Positions 8,596-17,782 of a DNA stretch of 64,000 nt are shown piece after piece (position 1 is the first letter of the stretch; each line of letters begins with the position of its first letter). The notes beneath the pieces are model-generated. The model was not told the origin of the DNA. It searched no databases and saw only the letters and a list, made by a program, of their open reading frames with translations. The position numbers and the translations under genes are program-made. The DNA comes from Micromonospora mirobrigensis (GTDB lineage: Bacteria > Actinomycetota > Actinomycetes > Mycobacteriales > Micromonosporaceae). The stretch is taken from NCBI RefSeq assembly GCF_900091555.1, contig NZ_FMCX01000005.1, positions 434,001 to 498,000 on the forward strand. The letters run 5' to 3'.

Positions 8596-10350
8596 TTGAG
8601 CAGGCACGGACTGCACCGCCTCACCCGCCACGTCGGGCCACGCCGCAAGGCGTTGGTCCTCGGCGTCCTCGGCGCCGGCGTCGCCATCGGGCTGACCGCG
8701 TCGATGATGCCGTTGCTGGCCGGTGACGACGCGTCGGTGCGCCCAGTCGCCGACACCACCGCCACCGCGGTCGTCCAGGACGGCGACAACGCCGCGAAGA
8801 CGACCCTGGCGACCTGCCCCGCGCCGTGCGAGGGCAATCCGCGTGGCAGCCGGCAGGCGGTGCTCGCCTTCACGGTGAGCACCCTGCCGGCCAACGCGGT
8901 CAACGTCCGGGCGCGGCTGCGGGTGCATGCCTGGCAGGCGTTCACCGCGACGGTGACCGCCCGGGCGTCCGGGCAGGACGCCGCCGCCCCGCGCCCCGCC
9001 CCGCTGACGACCGGGGCGACGCTGGACAGCAACGCGGGCGTGGTCCGCGGCTTCAACGAGTGGGACGTCTCCGCCCTGGTGACCCGCAACGGCACCTGGA
9101 CCGTCGCGCTGGAGCAGACCGGGCTGGCCAGGCGGATCTACTGGGCTTCCCGGGAGAACCGGGACTCCTCGCTGCGCCCCCAGCTCGTGCTCGACTACGA
9201 CGTCGCCAGCCGGCCCACCGCGTCGCCGAGCACGGCGGTCCCGACCACGGCCGTACCGTCGCCGACCGTGGCCCCGTCGCCCACCCGCAGCCCGTCGCCG
9301 ACCCCGTCGCCGACGGCCACGGTGCGGCCCTCGCCCACGGCGAGCCCCACCCCGACCGCGACCCCGAGCCGGACCGTCGCCGCGCCGAGCCCGACGGCGG
9401 GCACCGGCTGCGGCCGGGTGTCGACCAAACTGGTGCCCTCCTGCGGCGCCTGGTGGGGTATGTACTCCCCGGCCGGTCCGCAGGACGGCTGGGACCACGG
9501 GGGCGCGATCACCGACCTCGAGGCCCAGGTGGGTCGCCGGTTCGACATCGTGCACCGGTACCACGACTTCTCCAACACCGGCAGCAACGGCGCCTTCCCG
9601 GACCAGTACGAGCAGGAGCTGATGCGTGACGGTCGGCTGATGTTCTTCGCCTGGGAGTCCCGCGTCTTCTCCAGCGGCACCACGCTGACCTGGAGCGACG
9701 TCTACAGCGGACGGTACGACGCGACGATCGACGCGGTCGCCGGCCGGATCCGGGCCACCGGCACCCCGGTCTTCATGGGCTTCGACCACGAGCCGGAGGA
9801 CGCACCGGCCAAGGGCAGCGACGCCGACTTCGTGCGGGCCTGGCGGCACGTGCACGACCGGTTCGTCCGGGCCGGCGCCACCAACGCCGTCTGGGTGTGG
9901 ACGATGATGGGCTGGTCCGGCCACTACGACCGGTACGCCGCGCTCTACCCGGGTGACGGCTACGTCGACTGGGTGGCCTACGACCCGTACAACTTCTACG
10001 CCTGCAACGGCAACCCGACCTGGAAGAGCCCGTGGACCACGGTGGACGGCTTCTACCGCTGGCTCGACGAGCACGGCATCGGCGCCGGTAAGCCGCGGAT
10101 GCTCGCCGAGTTCGGCACGAACCTGAACCCGTCCGACCGGGACGCCAAGCGGCGCTGGTTCGAGGAGTTCCCCAAGGCGCTGAAGGACCACCCGAAGATC
10201 AAGGCGGCGGTCTACTTCAACTCGGCGGGCATGACCAGCTTCGCCGGCAACTGCGACATGACGATGGACCGGGAGGCCTCGGCGCTGGCCGGCTACACCC
10301 GGGCAGGTCAGGACGCGTACCTCCGACAGCCGACGAGGCCGATCGGCTGA
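8596..10350 (+). CDS. Secreted GH26-like glycoside hydrolase with N-terminal DNRLRE/CBM-like domain
   Basis: A 584-residue exported protein. It has a basic N-terminus and hydrophobic segment (about residues 18-40, ALVLGVLGAGVAIGLTASMMP), then a beta-sandwich-like domain to about residue 205 (ending LRPQLVLDYD), a Ser/Thr/Pro linker (about 206-270), and a TIM-barrel-like catalytic domain starting CGAWWGMYSP. The probable acid/base is Glu399 in FDHEPED and the nucleophile Glu505 in LAEFGTN, matching the GH26 (mannanase-like) pattern. The TTG at 8596 has AGGGGG about 8 nt upstream. As the first gene of the island it may trim or release the exported polymer. Substrate cannot be read from sequence. 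Confidence 0.8.
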   Translation: MSRHGLHRLTRHVGPRRKALVLGVLGAGVAIGLTASMMPLLAGDDASVRPVADTTATAVVQDGDNAAKTTLATCPAPCEGNPRGSRQAVLAFTVSTLPANAVNVRARLRVHAWQAFTATVTARASGQDAAAPRPAPLTTGATLDSNAGVVRGFNEWDVSALVTRNGTWTVALEQTGLARRIYWASRENRDSSLRPQLVLDYDVASRPTASPSTAVPTTAVPSPTVAPSPTRSPSPTPSPTATVRPSPTASPTPTATPSRTVAAPSPTAGTGCGRVSTKLVPSCGAWWGMYSPAGPQDGWDHGGAITDLEAQVGRRFDIVHRYHDFSNTGSNGAFPDQYEQELMRDGRLMFFAWESRVFSSGTTLTWSDVYSGRYDATIDAVAGRIRATGTPVFMGFDHEPEDAPAKGSDADFVRAWRHVHDRFVRAGATNAVWVWTMMGWSGHYDRYAALYPGDGYVDWVAYDPYNFYACNGNPTWKSPWTTVDGFYRWLDEHGIGAGKPRMLAEFGTNLNPSDRDAKRRWFEEFPKALKDHPKIKAAVYFNSAGMTSFAGNCDMTMDREASALAGYTRAGQDAYLRQPTRPIG

Positions 10351-10357
10351 TAACGGG

Positions 10358-10404
10358 GTATCGGGCCCGGGACCGGCTTCCGGTCACCGGGCCCGACCCG
10401 ATAC
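10358..10404 (+). terminator. Long imperfect hairpin after the GH26-like gene
   Basis: Nested stems GTATCGGG/CCCGATAC (outer), CCCGG/CCGGG and GACCGG/CCGGTC (inner, three-base loop), with small bulges on the right arm, begin 7 nt after the stop codon. It is probably a terminator or a processing element separating this gene from the next. Confidence 0.55.
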
Positions 10405-10512
10405 GGTCGCTGTGCGTCGTCCTGCCGACTCCGTCACCGACCAATCGGCGGATGTCATCCGGATCCCCTCACAAGGCAGGCTACGCAGGTCCATTCCCCT
10501 TGGAGGCGCAGC

Positions 10513-12501
10513 GTGCCCGTCCCCCCGTTCCCGCGGCGATCCGCCGGAAGATCCCGCGTGCTGACCACGGCCGTCGCCGCCCTGGTGGCCGGCGCCGGCG
10601 TGCTGGTCGCCGCCACCCCGGCGTCCGCACAGGTCGTGCCGGCCCCCGCGTCGGCGACCCTGGTCTCGGCGAACCCGTCCAACCTCACCCCGCACGCCAG
10701 GGACGGTGAGACCCGCGCCTTCGCGCAGGTCGGCGACCTGGTCGTCGTCGGGGGCAGCTTCACCCAACTGCGCCAGACCGCCACCTCCGCCTGGGTCACC
10801 CAGAACTACCTCTTCGCGTACGACCGCACCACCGGGGCGATCTCCTCGACCTTCCGGCCGGTGCTCGACGGCGCGGTCAACACCCTGGTCGCCGGTCCCA
10901 ACGGCACGGTCATCGTGGGCGGCGCCTTCAAGACCGTCAACGGGGTGGCCCGGAAGAACCTGGTCGCGCTCAACCCCTCCACCGGCGCGATCGTGGACAG
11001 CTGGGTCGGCCGCTCCGACGGCGGCGCGGTCCGTGACCTCGAGCTCAACGGCAACTGGCTCTACGTCGCCGGCGCCTTCAACTGGCTCAACGGCACCGCG
11101 CACGCCGGGCTGGCCCGGGTCAACGCCACCACCGGTGCCATCGACCCCGCGTTCAACGTGAACATGAGCGTCGGGCGGAACACCACCTCGCCGTACGTGT
11201 GGTCCATCGACGTCACCCCGGACGGCAGCACCATGGTCGTCGGCGGCAACTTCATGTATCTCAACGACCTGCCCCGCAACCAGATCGCGCTGGTCGACCT
11301 GTCGGGCACCCCGACGGTGCTCGACTGGAGCACCCAGAAGTACGTTCCGCCGTGCGCCGCGCCCACCACGTTCATCCACTACGTGCAGGACGTGAAGTTC
11401 GGCCCCGACGGCAGCTACTTCATCGTCGGCAGCAACGGCGGCGGCGGCTGGCCGGCGGCGTACTGTGACGCGCTGGTCCGCTTCGAGACCGCGGCCCGCG
11501 GCGACAGCCAGCTGGCCACCTGGGTCGACTTCACCGGCAACGACACGATCACCTCGGTGGAGGTGGCCGACGGGATGATCTACCTCGGCGGGCACTTCCG
11601 CTGGCTGAACAACCCCAACGCCAGCGACGCCGCCGGCCCCGGCGCGATCGACCGGCTCGGCATCGCCGCGGTCACCCCGGCCACCGGCCTGCCGGTGAAC
11701 TGGAACCCCCGGCGCAGCGCCTCGACGCTGCCGGCCGGCACCAGCTCGTGGGGCTCCGCCGTGCCGGTGCTGTGGCGTGGCACCGACGGCATCTACTTCG
11801 GCCAGAACTCCGACGCGATGGGCAACGAGTACCACGGCCGGCTCGGCATGTTCCCGCTCGCCGGTGGCCGCACCGTCGCCCCGAAGAACCCGACCACCGC
11901 GGAGGCCGGGCACCTCTACCTGGAGACCGCCGACGGCGAGCTGAGCAAGGCGCCGTTCGACGGCGCCGCCGTGGCCGCGCCGACCGTGCAGAGCCAGCCG
12001 AACTACGCCGGCGCCGGCGCGACCTGGGGGCTCGGTGACCGGATCTACTGGGCGCACACGGTGGCCGGCACCCCCACCGGCAGCCGCATCGACATCTCGC
12101 TGTTCAACGGCACCACCGTCGGCGCCCCGTGGGAGGCGTCCGGCTACAACGACTGGTACAACCCCGCCGCGCTGACCGGCGCGTTCTACCTCAACGGCCG
12201 GCTGTACTACACCCGGTCCGGCGGCACCGGCCTCTACTACCGGTACTTCGAGGTCGACGGCAACTACCTGGGCGCGACCGAGTTCACCGCGCCCACCAGC
12301 GGAGTCGCCTGGTCCTCGGTCCGGGGCATGGCCTGGGTCGCCGGCAAGATCGTGTACGGCTCGACCGACGGCAAGCTGCGCTCGGTGCCGTTCGACCCGA
12401 CCGCCGCCCCGGTGGTGGACGGCGCGACGGCCACCATCGTCGCCGAGCCGACGGCCGAGCTGACCTGGTCGAATCCGGCGCTCTTCTTCACCGCACAGTG
12501 A
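10513..12501 (+). CDS. Secreted beta-propeller (delta-60-repeat-like) protein
   Basis: A 662-residue exported protein with a signal peptide (residues about 1-36, cleavage likely after TPASA). The mature part has repeated blades with motifs such as VVVGGSFTQL, VIVGGAFKTVNG, LYVAGAFNWLNG, MVVGGNFMYLND and IYLGGHFRWLNN. This is the delta-60/Kelch-like propeller pattern. No catalytic site is evident. GTG at 10513 has GGAGG at 10502-10506. Being second in a glycan-export island, it may bind the polymer or cell wall, which is inference. Confidence 0.8.
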   Translation: MPVPPFPRRSAGRSRVLTTAVAALVAGAGVLVAATPASAQVVPAPASATLVSANPSNLTPHARDGETRAFAQVGDLVVVGGSFTQLRQTATSAWVTQNYLFAYDRTTGAISSTFRPVLDGAVNTLVAGPNGTVIVGGAFKTVNGVARKNLVALNPSTGAIVDSWVGRSDGGAVRDLELNGNWLYVAGAFNWLNGTAHAGLARVNATTGAIDPAFNVNMSVGRNTTSPYVWSIDVTPDGSTMVVGGNFMYLNDLPRNQIALVDLSGTPTVLDWSTQKYVPPCAAPTTFIHYVQDVKFGPDGSYFIVGSNGGGGWPAAYCDALVRFETAARGDSQLATWVDFTGNDTITSVEVADGMIYLGGHFRWLNNPNASDAAGPGAIDRLGIAAVTPATGLPVNWNPRRSASTLPAGTSSWGSAVPVLWRGTDGIYFGQNSDAMGNEYHGRLGMFPLAGGRTVAPKNPTTAEAGHLYLETADGELSKAPFDGAAVAAPTVQSQPNYAGAGATWGLGDRIYWAHTVAGTPTGSRIDISLFNGTTVGAPWEASGYNDWYNPAALTGAFYLNGRLYYTRSGGTGLYYRYFEVDGNYLGATEFTAPTSGVAWSSVRGMAWVAGKIVYGSTDGKLRSVPFDPTAAPVVDGATATIVAEPTAELTWSNPALFFTAQ

Positions 12502-12528
12502 GGTGAACGACGCGTGACGCAGGACCGG

Positions 12529-12574
12529 TAGATTGTTCACGTTGGGTCGGCGGCGGAGCTCCCGTCGCCGGCCC
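12529..12574 (+). promoter_or_regulatory. Candidate -10 box and leader hairpin before the acyltransferase
   Basis: TAGATT at 12529-12534 is a possible -10. It is followed by a 12-bp stem with two wobble pairs (arms 12544-12555 and 12563-12574, seven-base loop) ending 22 nt before the GTG. This could be a separate promoter and leader for the export genes, or a terminator of the propeller gene. Confidence 0.35.
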
Positions 12575-12596
12575 ACGAGAGCGTGGGGGAGGGACC

Positions 12597-13145
12597 GTGA
12601 ACGGCACCGGTGGGGCCCGGGGGCGGGCGGTGCGTACGGTCTTCGCCGTCAAGCGCGCCTGGTACCGGCTGCGTTACCCGCGGCTGACGTTGGGCCGCGA
12701 CGTCGAGATCCGCGGCCGGATCCGGCTGCGTCGGGGCGTGCGGGTCACCATCGGCGACCGCACCCGACTGAACAAGCTGGTCCGGTTCTCGGGCGGCGGT
12801 GAGATCCGGGTGGGCGCGGACTGCCTGGTCAACGCCACCTGGATCGGCAGCTGGACCTCGGTGACGGTCGGTGACCGGTGCCTGTTGTCGGACTGCGAGA
12901 TCTTCGACAACGACTTCCACAACCTGCCCCCGGAGCAGCGGCACGACCGGCCCACGCCGGTCACCCGCGCCCCCGTCGTCATCGAGGACAATGTCTGGAT
13001 CGGGGCGCACGCCCTGGTCATGAAGGGCGTCCGGATCGGTCGGGACAGCGTGGTCGGTGCCGGTACGGTCGTCCGGTCCGAGGTCCCACCCCGCGTCGTG
13101 GTGATCGGCAACCCCCAGCAGACGGTGAAGAAGTTCCATGACTGA
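12597..13145 (+). CDS. Hexapeptide-repeat acyltransferase (left-handed beta-helix)
   Basis: A 182-residue LbH-fold O-acetyltransferase of the WbbJ/xenobiotic-acetyltransferase type. Hexapeptide repeats run through RRGVRVTIGDRTRLNKLV, then NDFHNLP with the likely catalytic histidine at about residue 107, and a C-terminal coil with VIEDNVWIGAHALVMKGVRIG and VVGAGTVV. It probably acetylates a sugar of the exported glycan using acetyl-CoA. GTG 12597 follows GGGGGAGGGA. Its stop overlaps the next gene by eight bases. Confidence 0.88.
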   Translation: MNGTGGARGRAVRTVFAVKRAWYRLRYPRLTLGRDVEIRGRIRLRRGVRVTIGDRTRLNKLVRFSGGGEIRVGADCLVNATWIGSWTSVTVGDRCLLSDCEIFDNDFHNLPPEQRHDRPTPVTRAPVVIEDNVWIGAHALVMKGVRIGRDSVVGAGTVVRSEVPPRVVVIGNPQQTVKKFHD

Positions 13146-14859
13146 CCAGACTCCGGCCTCCTGGGCCGCCGAGGGCTGGGCCGCCGGCCCCGCCTCCCGC
13201 ACCGTCACCCTCGGCGACCTGCTCCGCGTGCCGCTGCACCGGCTCCGCCTGATCGGCGTGACGGCCCTGGTGGGGCTCCTCGGCGCGCTCGGCTACGTGC
13301 TGCTCGCCGGTGCCTCGGTCACCGCCAACGCGGTGGTCGCCGTCCGGCCGGTGGTCACCGACGCGTTCAGCCCCAGCGGGGCGGGCGCCGACCGGTCGGT
13401 CAACATGAACGTCGAGAGCGGCATCGCCACCGGCACCGACGTGGTCAGCGCGCTGTCCCGGGCCACCGGGGAGGACCCGGTCGTGGTCCGGGAGCTGCTC
13501 CAGGTCGAGGTGCCCACCGGTGGCCAGATCCTGCGCTTCACCTACCAGGGCGACGGCGCCGACGAGGCGGTGGACGCGGTGAACCTCGCCGCGCAGACCT
13601 ACCTCGACGTTCGGCGGCAGATGTACGAGAAGCAGCGGGCCGACATGCTCCGCTCGTACGACGACAGCATCGCCAAGGTGGCCAAGCAGCAGGCCAGCCT
13701 CCAGAAGCGGGTGGGCGGCGCGAAGGGCAGCGCCGCGGCCGACGCCGCGGTGGCCGAGCTGGCCGGCATCAACAACCAGCTCACCCAGCTGAACTCGTCG
13801 CGCACCGAGATCGCGGCGGTGGACGTCAACCCGGGCTGGATCACCCAGCGGGCCGAGCCGGCCCTGGTCACCAGCGACGGCAAGGGCGCCCTGCTGCTGG
13901 TCGCCGGCCTGCTCGGCGGCGTGCTGCTCGGTGTCGTGCTGGCCTACGCCTGGGAGGCGATGGACCGGCGGGTCCGTTCGGTGGCCGACGCCCGCGACGC
14001 CACCGGCCTGCCGCTGCTCGGCACGGTACGCCGCCGGCGCTTTCGCGGCCGGGCCCAGCCGGTCGACGCCGACGTGCGGTACGTGGCGATGGCCGTCGCC
14101 GAGCGGGTGGGCAAGCCGGCCCGGGTGGCCCTGCTAGCCGCCCGGGAGGACACCACCGTGCTCACCGCCGGTCTGGCGGTGGCGCTCGCCGCCGGGGGCC
14201 GGGAGGTCTTCGTGGCCGACGACAGCGGACGGCTGGACCGGTTGCGGGGCATCGTGCAGACCGACCGCGGCCGGCTGCCGGTGCCGATCCCGGGCCGCTC
14301 GTCGGTTCCCGCGTCCCGCCCGTCGGCGGAGGACGACGCCACCGCGGTGATCCCGATCGCCGGTTCCGCCCGGCGGCCGTCCCCGCACCCGAGTCCCGCT
14401 CCGGCGTCCACCGACCCGGATGCGACGCTGACGCTGCCGCGGATCGCCACGGCCAAGACCGGCACCGCCAAGGTCGGCACCGTCAAGACCGCCACCGCCA
14501 CCGCCACCGGCACCGGCACCGGCGGCAGTGGCTCCAGCAACGGCATCCCCGTCGCCGGCGGCGCGGGTGGCGCCAGCCGCAACGGCCGGGCGATCGACCC
14601 GGACAGCCTCGTCGTCGGCACCGGCCGGGTCGGCTTCGGCACCTGGCGGCAGGCGGCCGACCAGAAGCTGGTGCTCTTCAACGCGCCGCCGGCCGAGGCC
14701 GACGAGCGTGGCGTTTCCGCCGCCCGGCAGGGCACCGCGGTGGTCGTCGTCGAGCGGGACCGCACCCGGCAGAGCGACCTGCGCCGGCTGGTGGAGCGAC
14801 TGCGGGCGGCCGGGGTGACTCCGCTGGGCTTCGTGCTCAACCGCAGCGGCCGTGGCTGA
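13138..14859 (+). CDS. Wzz/Wzc-like polysaccharide copolymerase with degenerate BY-kinase domain
   Basis: A 573-residue protein with two membrane segments (about residues 38-57 and 249-270) flanking an extracytoplasmic region with a coiled-coil-like stretch, the Wzz chain-length-determinant layout. The C-terminal cytoplasmic part resembles a bacterial tyrosine kinase (Wzc/CpsD) but is broken. Where Walker A should be (about 332-351) it reads LLAAREDTTVLTAGLAVALA with no GKT, and the Walker B-like region reads LVLFNAPPAE. A Thr/Ala/Gly-rich low-complexity insert (about residues 400-480) separates the halves, and no tyrosine cluster is seen at the C-terminus. It probably controls chain length or export without kinase activity. 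Confidence 0.82.
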   Translation: MTDQTPASWAAEGWAAGPASRTVTLGDLLRVPLHRLRLIGVTALVGLLGALGYVLLAGASVTANAVVAVRPVVTDAFSPSGAGADRSVNMNVESGIATGTDVVSALSRATGEDPVVVRELLQVEVPTGGQILRFTYQGDGADEAVDAVNLAAQTYLDVRRQMYEKQRADMLRSYDDSIAKVAKQQASLQKRVGGAKGSAAADAAVAELAGINNQLTQLNSSRTEIAAVDVNPGWITQRAEPALVTSDGKGALLLVAGLLGGVLLGVVLAYAWEAMDRRVRSVADARDATGLPLLGTVRRRRFRGRAQPVDADVRYVAMAVAERVGKPARVALLAAREDTTVLTAGLAVALAAGGREVFVADDSGRLDRLRGIVQTDRGRLPVPIPGRSSVPASRPSAEDDATAVIPIAGSARRPSPHPSPAPASTDPDATLTLPRIATAKTGTAKVGTVKTATATATGTGTGGSGSSNGIPVAGGAGGASRNGRAIDPDSLVVGTGRVGFGTWRQAADQKLVLFNAPPAEADERGVSAARQGTAVVVVERDRTRQSDLRRLVERLRAAGVTPLGFVLNRSGRG

Positions 14860-16189
14860 CGGCGCCCCGGCGGCTCCGACCCAGCCCGCCCCGGTCGTGG
14901 GCGCGGCACCCCTGCTGCCGCTCTGGCCGCTTGGCGCGATGTTCGGCCTGGTCCCCGTCTGGTGGGTACTCGGCCTGTTCTACCTTGGCTGGCCGCTGCT
15001 CGGTGCGGTCCTGCTGGCCCTGCTGCTGGTGCGTGGCCGGGTGCCGTTGCCGCCCGGCTCCGGGGTCTGGCTGCTCTTCCTGGCGATCGTGCTGGTCAGC
15101 GCCACCCAGTTGGCCCAGCTGTCCTCGCTGGTCTCGTTCGGGCTGCGGCTGGGCTTCTACCTCACCGCGCTGGTTGTCGGCTGCTACGTCTACGCCTCGG
15201 CCCGGGAGCGCGGTCCCACGGCGGCGCTGCTGGTGCCGATCTGCGCGTTCTGGATTGGCCTGGTGCTGCTGGGCTGGTTCGGGGTGGTGGCGCCCCGGTT
15301 CGAGATGACCACGCCGGTCGAGGCGGCGCTCCCCGGCGGGCTGGCCGGCAACCCGTTCGTCAAGGACATGGTGCACCTGCACACCAGCGAGTTCAGCCGC
15401 CGTTCACTCAACCCGATCTACCGTCCGGCCGCGCCGTTCAGCTACACCAACGCCTACGGCAGCTCGTACGCGATGACGTTGCCCTGCGTGGTGGCGTTCA
15501 CCATGCTGCGCCGCCGTGGCCTGCTGCGCTGGGCGCTGCTGGCGTCGCTGCCGTTCTCCCTGGTCCCGGCGTTCCTCACGCTCAACCGGGCGATGTTCCT
15601 CAGCCTCGGCGCGGGCCTGGCCGTGCTGGGCGTACGCGCCAGTCTGCGCGGCAACATCCGGATCGCCGCGTCGATCGTCGGGCTGGTCGCGGTCGCCGCC
15701 ACGGCCACCCTGTTCATCCCGGTCACCGACCTGATCAGCAACCGGGTCGACAACAGCGACACCAACACCGACCGGTTCTCCCTCTACGCGGAGGTGCTGC
15801 GCCGGGTGCAGGAGTCGCCGCTGCTCGGCTACGGCGGCCCGGTGAGCGCTGACACGGTCACCGCGCAGGCGCCGGTCGGCACCCAGGGCCAGCTGTGGAT
15901 GGTGCTGTTCAGCCACGGGGTGATCGCGCTGGCCTGCTTCCTCGGCTGGTTCGTGCTGGCCGCCGTGCGTACCGGCCGGGCGTCGTCGCCCGCGGGGCAG
16001 TGGCTGGCGGTGATCCCGGTGATCTGCCTGGTGCAGATCCCCTTCTACGGCATGGCCAACCCGAACCTCGCCGTGGCCTTCTTCATGATCTGCTTCGCGC
16101 TGGCACTGACCGAACGGGAGCGGGCGGGAACCGGGCCGGGCGGCACCACGCCGGACGGCGTACCCAGGACGGCGGTGGTAGCGGCATGA
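14852..16189 (+). CDS. O-antigen ligase/polymerase-like (Wzy/WaaL family) membrane protein
   Basis: A 445-residue polytopic membrane protein with about 10-12 hydrophobic segments and a large loop in the middle (about residues 150-210, containing FVKDMVHLHTSEF). A second conserved stretch, RVDNSDTNTDRFSLY with GYGGPV shortly after, is typical of O-antigen ligase/polymerase family proteins. It starts at GTG 14852, overlapping the previous stop. It is probably the polymerase or ligase of the exported glycan; sequence alone does not separate the two roles. Confidence 0.85.
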   Translation: MADGAPAAPTQPAPVVGAAPLLPLWPLGAMFGLVPVWWVLGLFYLGWPLLGAVLLALLLVRGRVPLPPGSGVWLLFLAIVLVSATQLAQLSSLVSFGLRLGFYLTALVVGCYVYASARERGPTAALLVPICAFWIGLVLLGWFGVVAPRFEMTTPVEAALPGGLAGNPFVKDMVHLHTSEFSRRSLNPIYRPAAPFSYTNAYGSSYAMTLPCVVAFTMLRRRGLLRWALLASLPFSLVPAFLTLNRAMFLSLGAGLAVLGVRASLRGNIRIAASIVGLVAVAATATLFIPVTDLISNRVDNSDTNTDRFSLYAEVLRRVQESPLLGYGGPVSADTVTAQAPVGTQGQLWMVLFSHGVIALACFLGWFVLAAVRTGRASSPAGQWLAVIPVICLVQIPFYGMANPNLAVAFFMICFALALTERERAGTGPGGTTPDGVPRTAVVAA

Positions 16190-17775
16190 CCACGACCACG
16201 GCTGCGCCCGCCTCCGGCGGGTCGGCCGACGAGGCAGCCGAGACCCGGCGCAGCGCCCGCAGCGGCGTGGCCGGGCTGATCGGCGCCGCCACCAGCGGCC
16301 TGTTCGGCTTCGTCCTCGCGGTGGTGATCACCCGCAGCTACGGCACGGTCGGCTCGGGCGCCTTCTTCGCGGCGATCGGCGTGGTCACGGTGGCCGCCGG
16401 GGTCTCCTCGCTCGGCGCGGAGACCGGCACCATGTGGTCGCTGCCGCGCCGGCGTACCGGCCCGGACGGTGACGCGGCGCGGGTGCTGCCGGTGGCCCTG
16501 CTGCCGCCGCTGGTGGTGGCGACGTTGGTCGCGGCCGTCGGGATCGCCGCGTCGGACCGGCTGGCGCCGCGCCTGCTGACCGGTTCCGGGGCGGCCGGCC
16601 CGCCGCTGCTGGCGCTGACCTTCGCGGCGGTGCCGGTGGTGGTCGCCACGACCGTGCTGCTGGCGGCGCTGCGTTGCGTACGACCGATCCGGGCGTACGT
16701 CGCGGTGCAGTTCTTCCTGCTGCCGGTGGCGCGTCCGGTGCTGGTGGGCGTCGCGGCGCTGGTCGGTGGTGGGCTGCTGGCCGGCATGACCGGCTGGCTG
16801 GTGCCGGCCGCGGTGGCCCTGATCGCCTGCCTGGCCCTGGTCGCCGGGCCGCTCGGGGTGGCCCGGGGCGCGCGGCTGCGACCGGACGCGCGGGACTGGC
16901 GGACGTTCTGGGGCTTCGCGCTGCCCCGGGCCGCCTCGGCGGCGATCGACGCGGCGAGCATGTGGGTCGGGGTGCTGATGACCGCGGCCCTCGCCGGGCA
17001 GGCCGACGCGGGCGTGTTCGGCGCGGTGGGGCGCTACATCCTCGCCGGCCAGCTGGCCATGCAGGGGCTGCGGGTGGCCGTCTCGCCGCAGCTGTCCCGG
17101 CTGCTCGGCCGGGGGCAGCCGGGTGCCGCCGCCGCGGTGCACCGCCACCTGACCACCTGGGGGTTGGTGCTGTCCTGGCCGGTCTACCTGCTGCTCGCGG
17201 TCTTCGGGCTGGCGTTCCTGCAGCTGTTCGGGCCGGAGTTCACCGCCGGCTCGACGGCGATGACCGTGCTCGCCGTGGCCATGCTGGTGAACACCGGTGT
17301 CGGCAACGTGCAGAGCCTGTTGCTGATGGGGGGCCGCAGCGGCCTGCACCTGGCGGCGACGGTGGCCGGTTTGGCCGTCAACGTGACGCTCGGGCTGCTG
17401 CTCATCCCCGGCCACGGCGCGACCGGCGCCGCGGTGGCCTGGGCCTGCGGCATCGCCACCGAGAACCTCACCGCCGCGGCGTGCGCCCGGGCCGTCTTCC
17501 GGCAGCCCCTGGTGGACCGGGCGATGGCGCGGGCCGCCGCCGTCACGGTGGCCGGGGTGGGCGCGGCCGCGCTGGTCGGCGTCCTGGCCGGCGGCCGGGG
17601 GATCCCGGGGCTGCTGGTGGCGGTCGCCGTGCTGGCCGTCGGTTGCGTCGGGATGTTGACCGTTGCCCGGGTCCGGCGGGGGCTTCGGGAAATCATGGAC
17701 CAGATCCGGGGACGGGACACCGGGCCGGCGCCGGCCGCCGGGGCCGCCCCGACGTCAACTCCAAGGGGTAGGTGA
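16186..17775 (+). CDS. Polysaccharide flippase (Wzx/MATE-like)
   Basis: A 529-residue protein with about 12-14 hydrophobic helices (for example GVAGLIGAATSGLFGFVLAV) in the MOP-superfamily flippase arrangement. It probably moves the undecaprenyl-linked repeat unit across the membrane. ATG 16186 is chosen because it overlaps the preceding stop as ATGA; an in-frame upstream start at 15895 lies deep inside the ligase gene. Neighbours (copolymerase, ligase, sulfotransferase) support the Wzx role. Confidence 0.86.
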   Translation: MTTTTAAPASGGSADEAAETRRSARSGVAGLIGAATSGLFGFVLAVVITRSYGTVGSGAFFAAIGVVTVAAGVSSLGAETGTMWSLPRRRTGPDGDAARVLPVALLPPLVVATLVAAVGIAASDRLAPRLLTGSGAAGPPLLALTFAAVPVVVATTVLLAALRCVRPIRAYVAVQFFLLPVARPVLVGVAALVGGGLLAGMTGWLVPAAVALIACLALVAGPLGVARGARLRPDARDWRTFWGFALPRAASAAIDAASMWVGVLMTAALAGQADAGVFGAVGRYILAGQLAMQGLRVAVSPQLSRLLGRGQPGAAAAVHRHLTTWGLVLSWPVYLLLAVFGLAFLQLFGPEFTAGSTAMTVLAVAMLVNTGVGNVQSLLLMGGRSGLHLAATVAGLAVNVTLGLLLIPGHGATGAAVAWACGIATENLTAAACARAVFRQPLVDRAMARAAAVTVAGVGAAALVGVLAGGRGIPGLLVAVAVLAVGCVGMLTVARVRRGLREIMDQIRGRDTGPAPAAGAAPTSTPRGR

Positions 17776-17782
17776 TCGTTCC

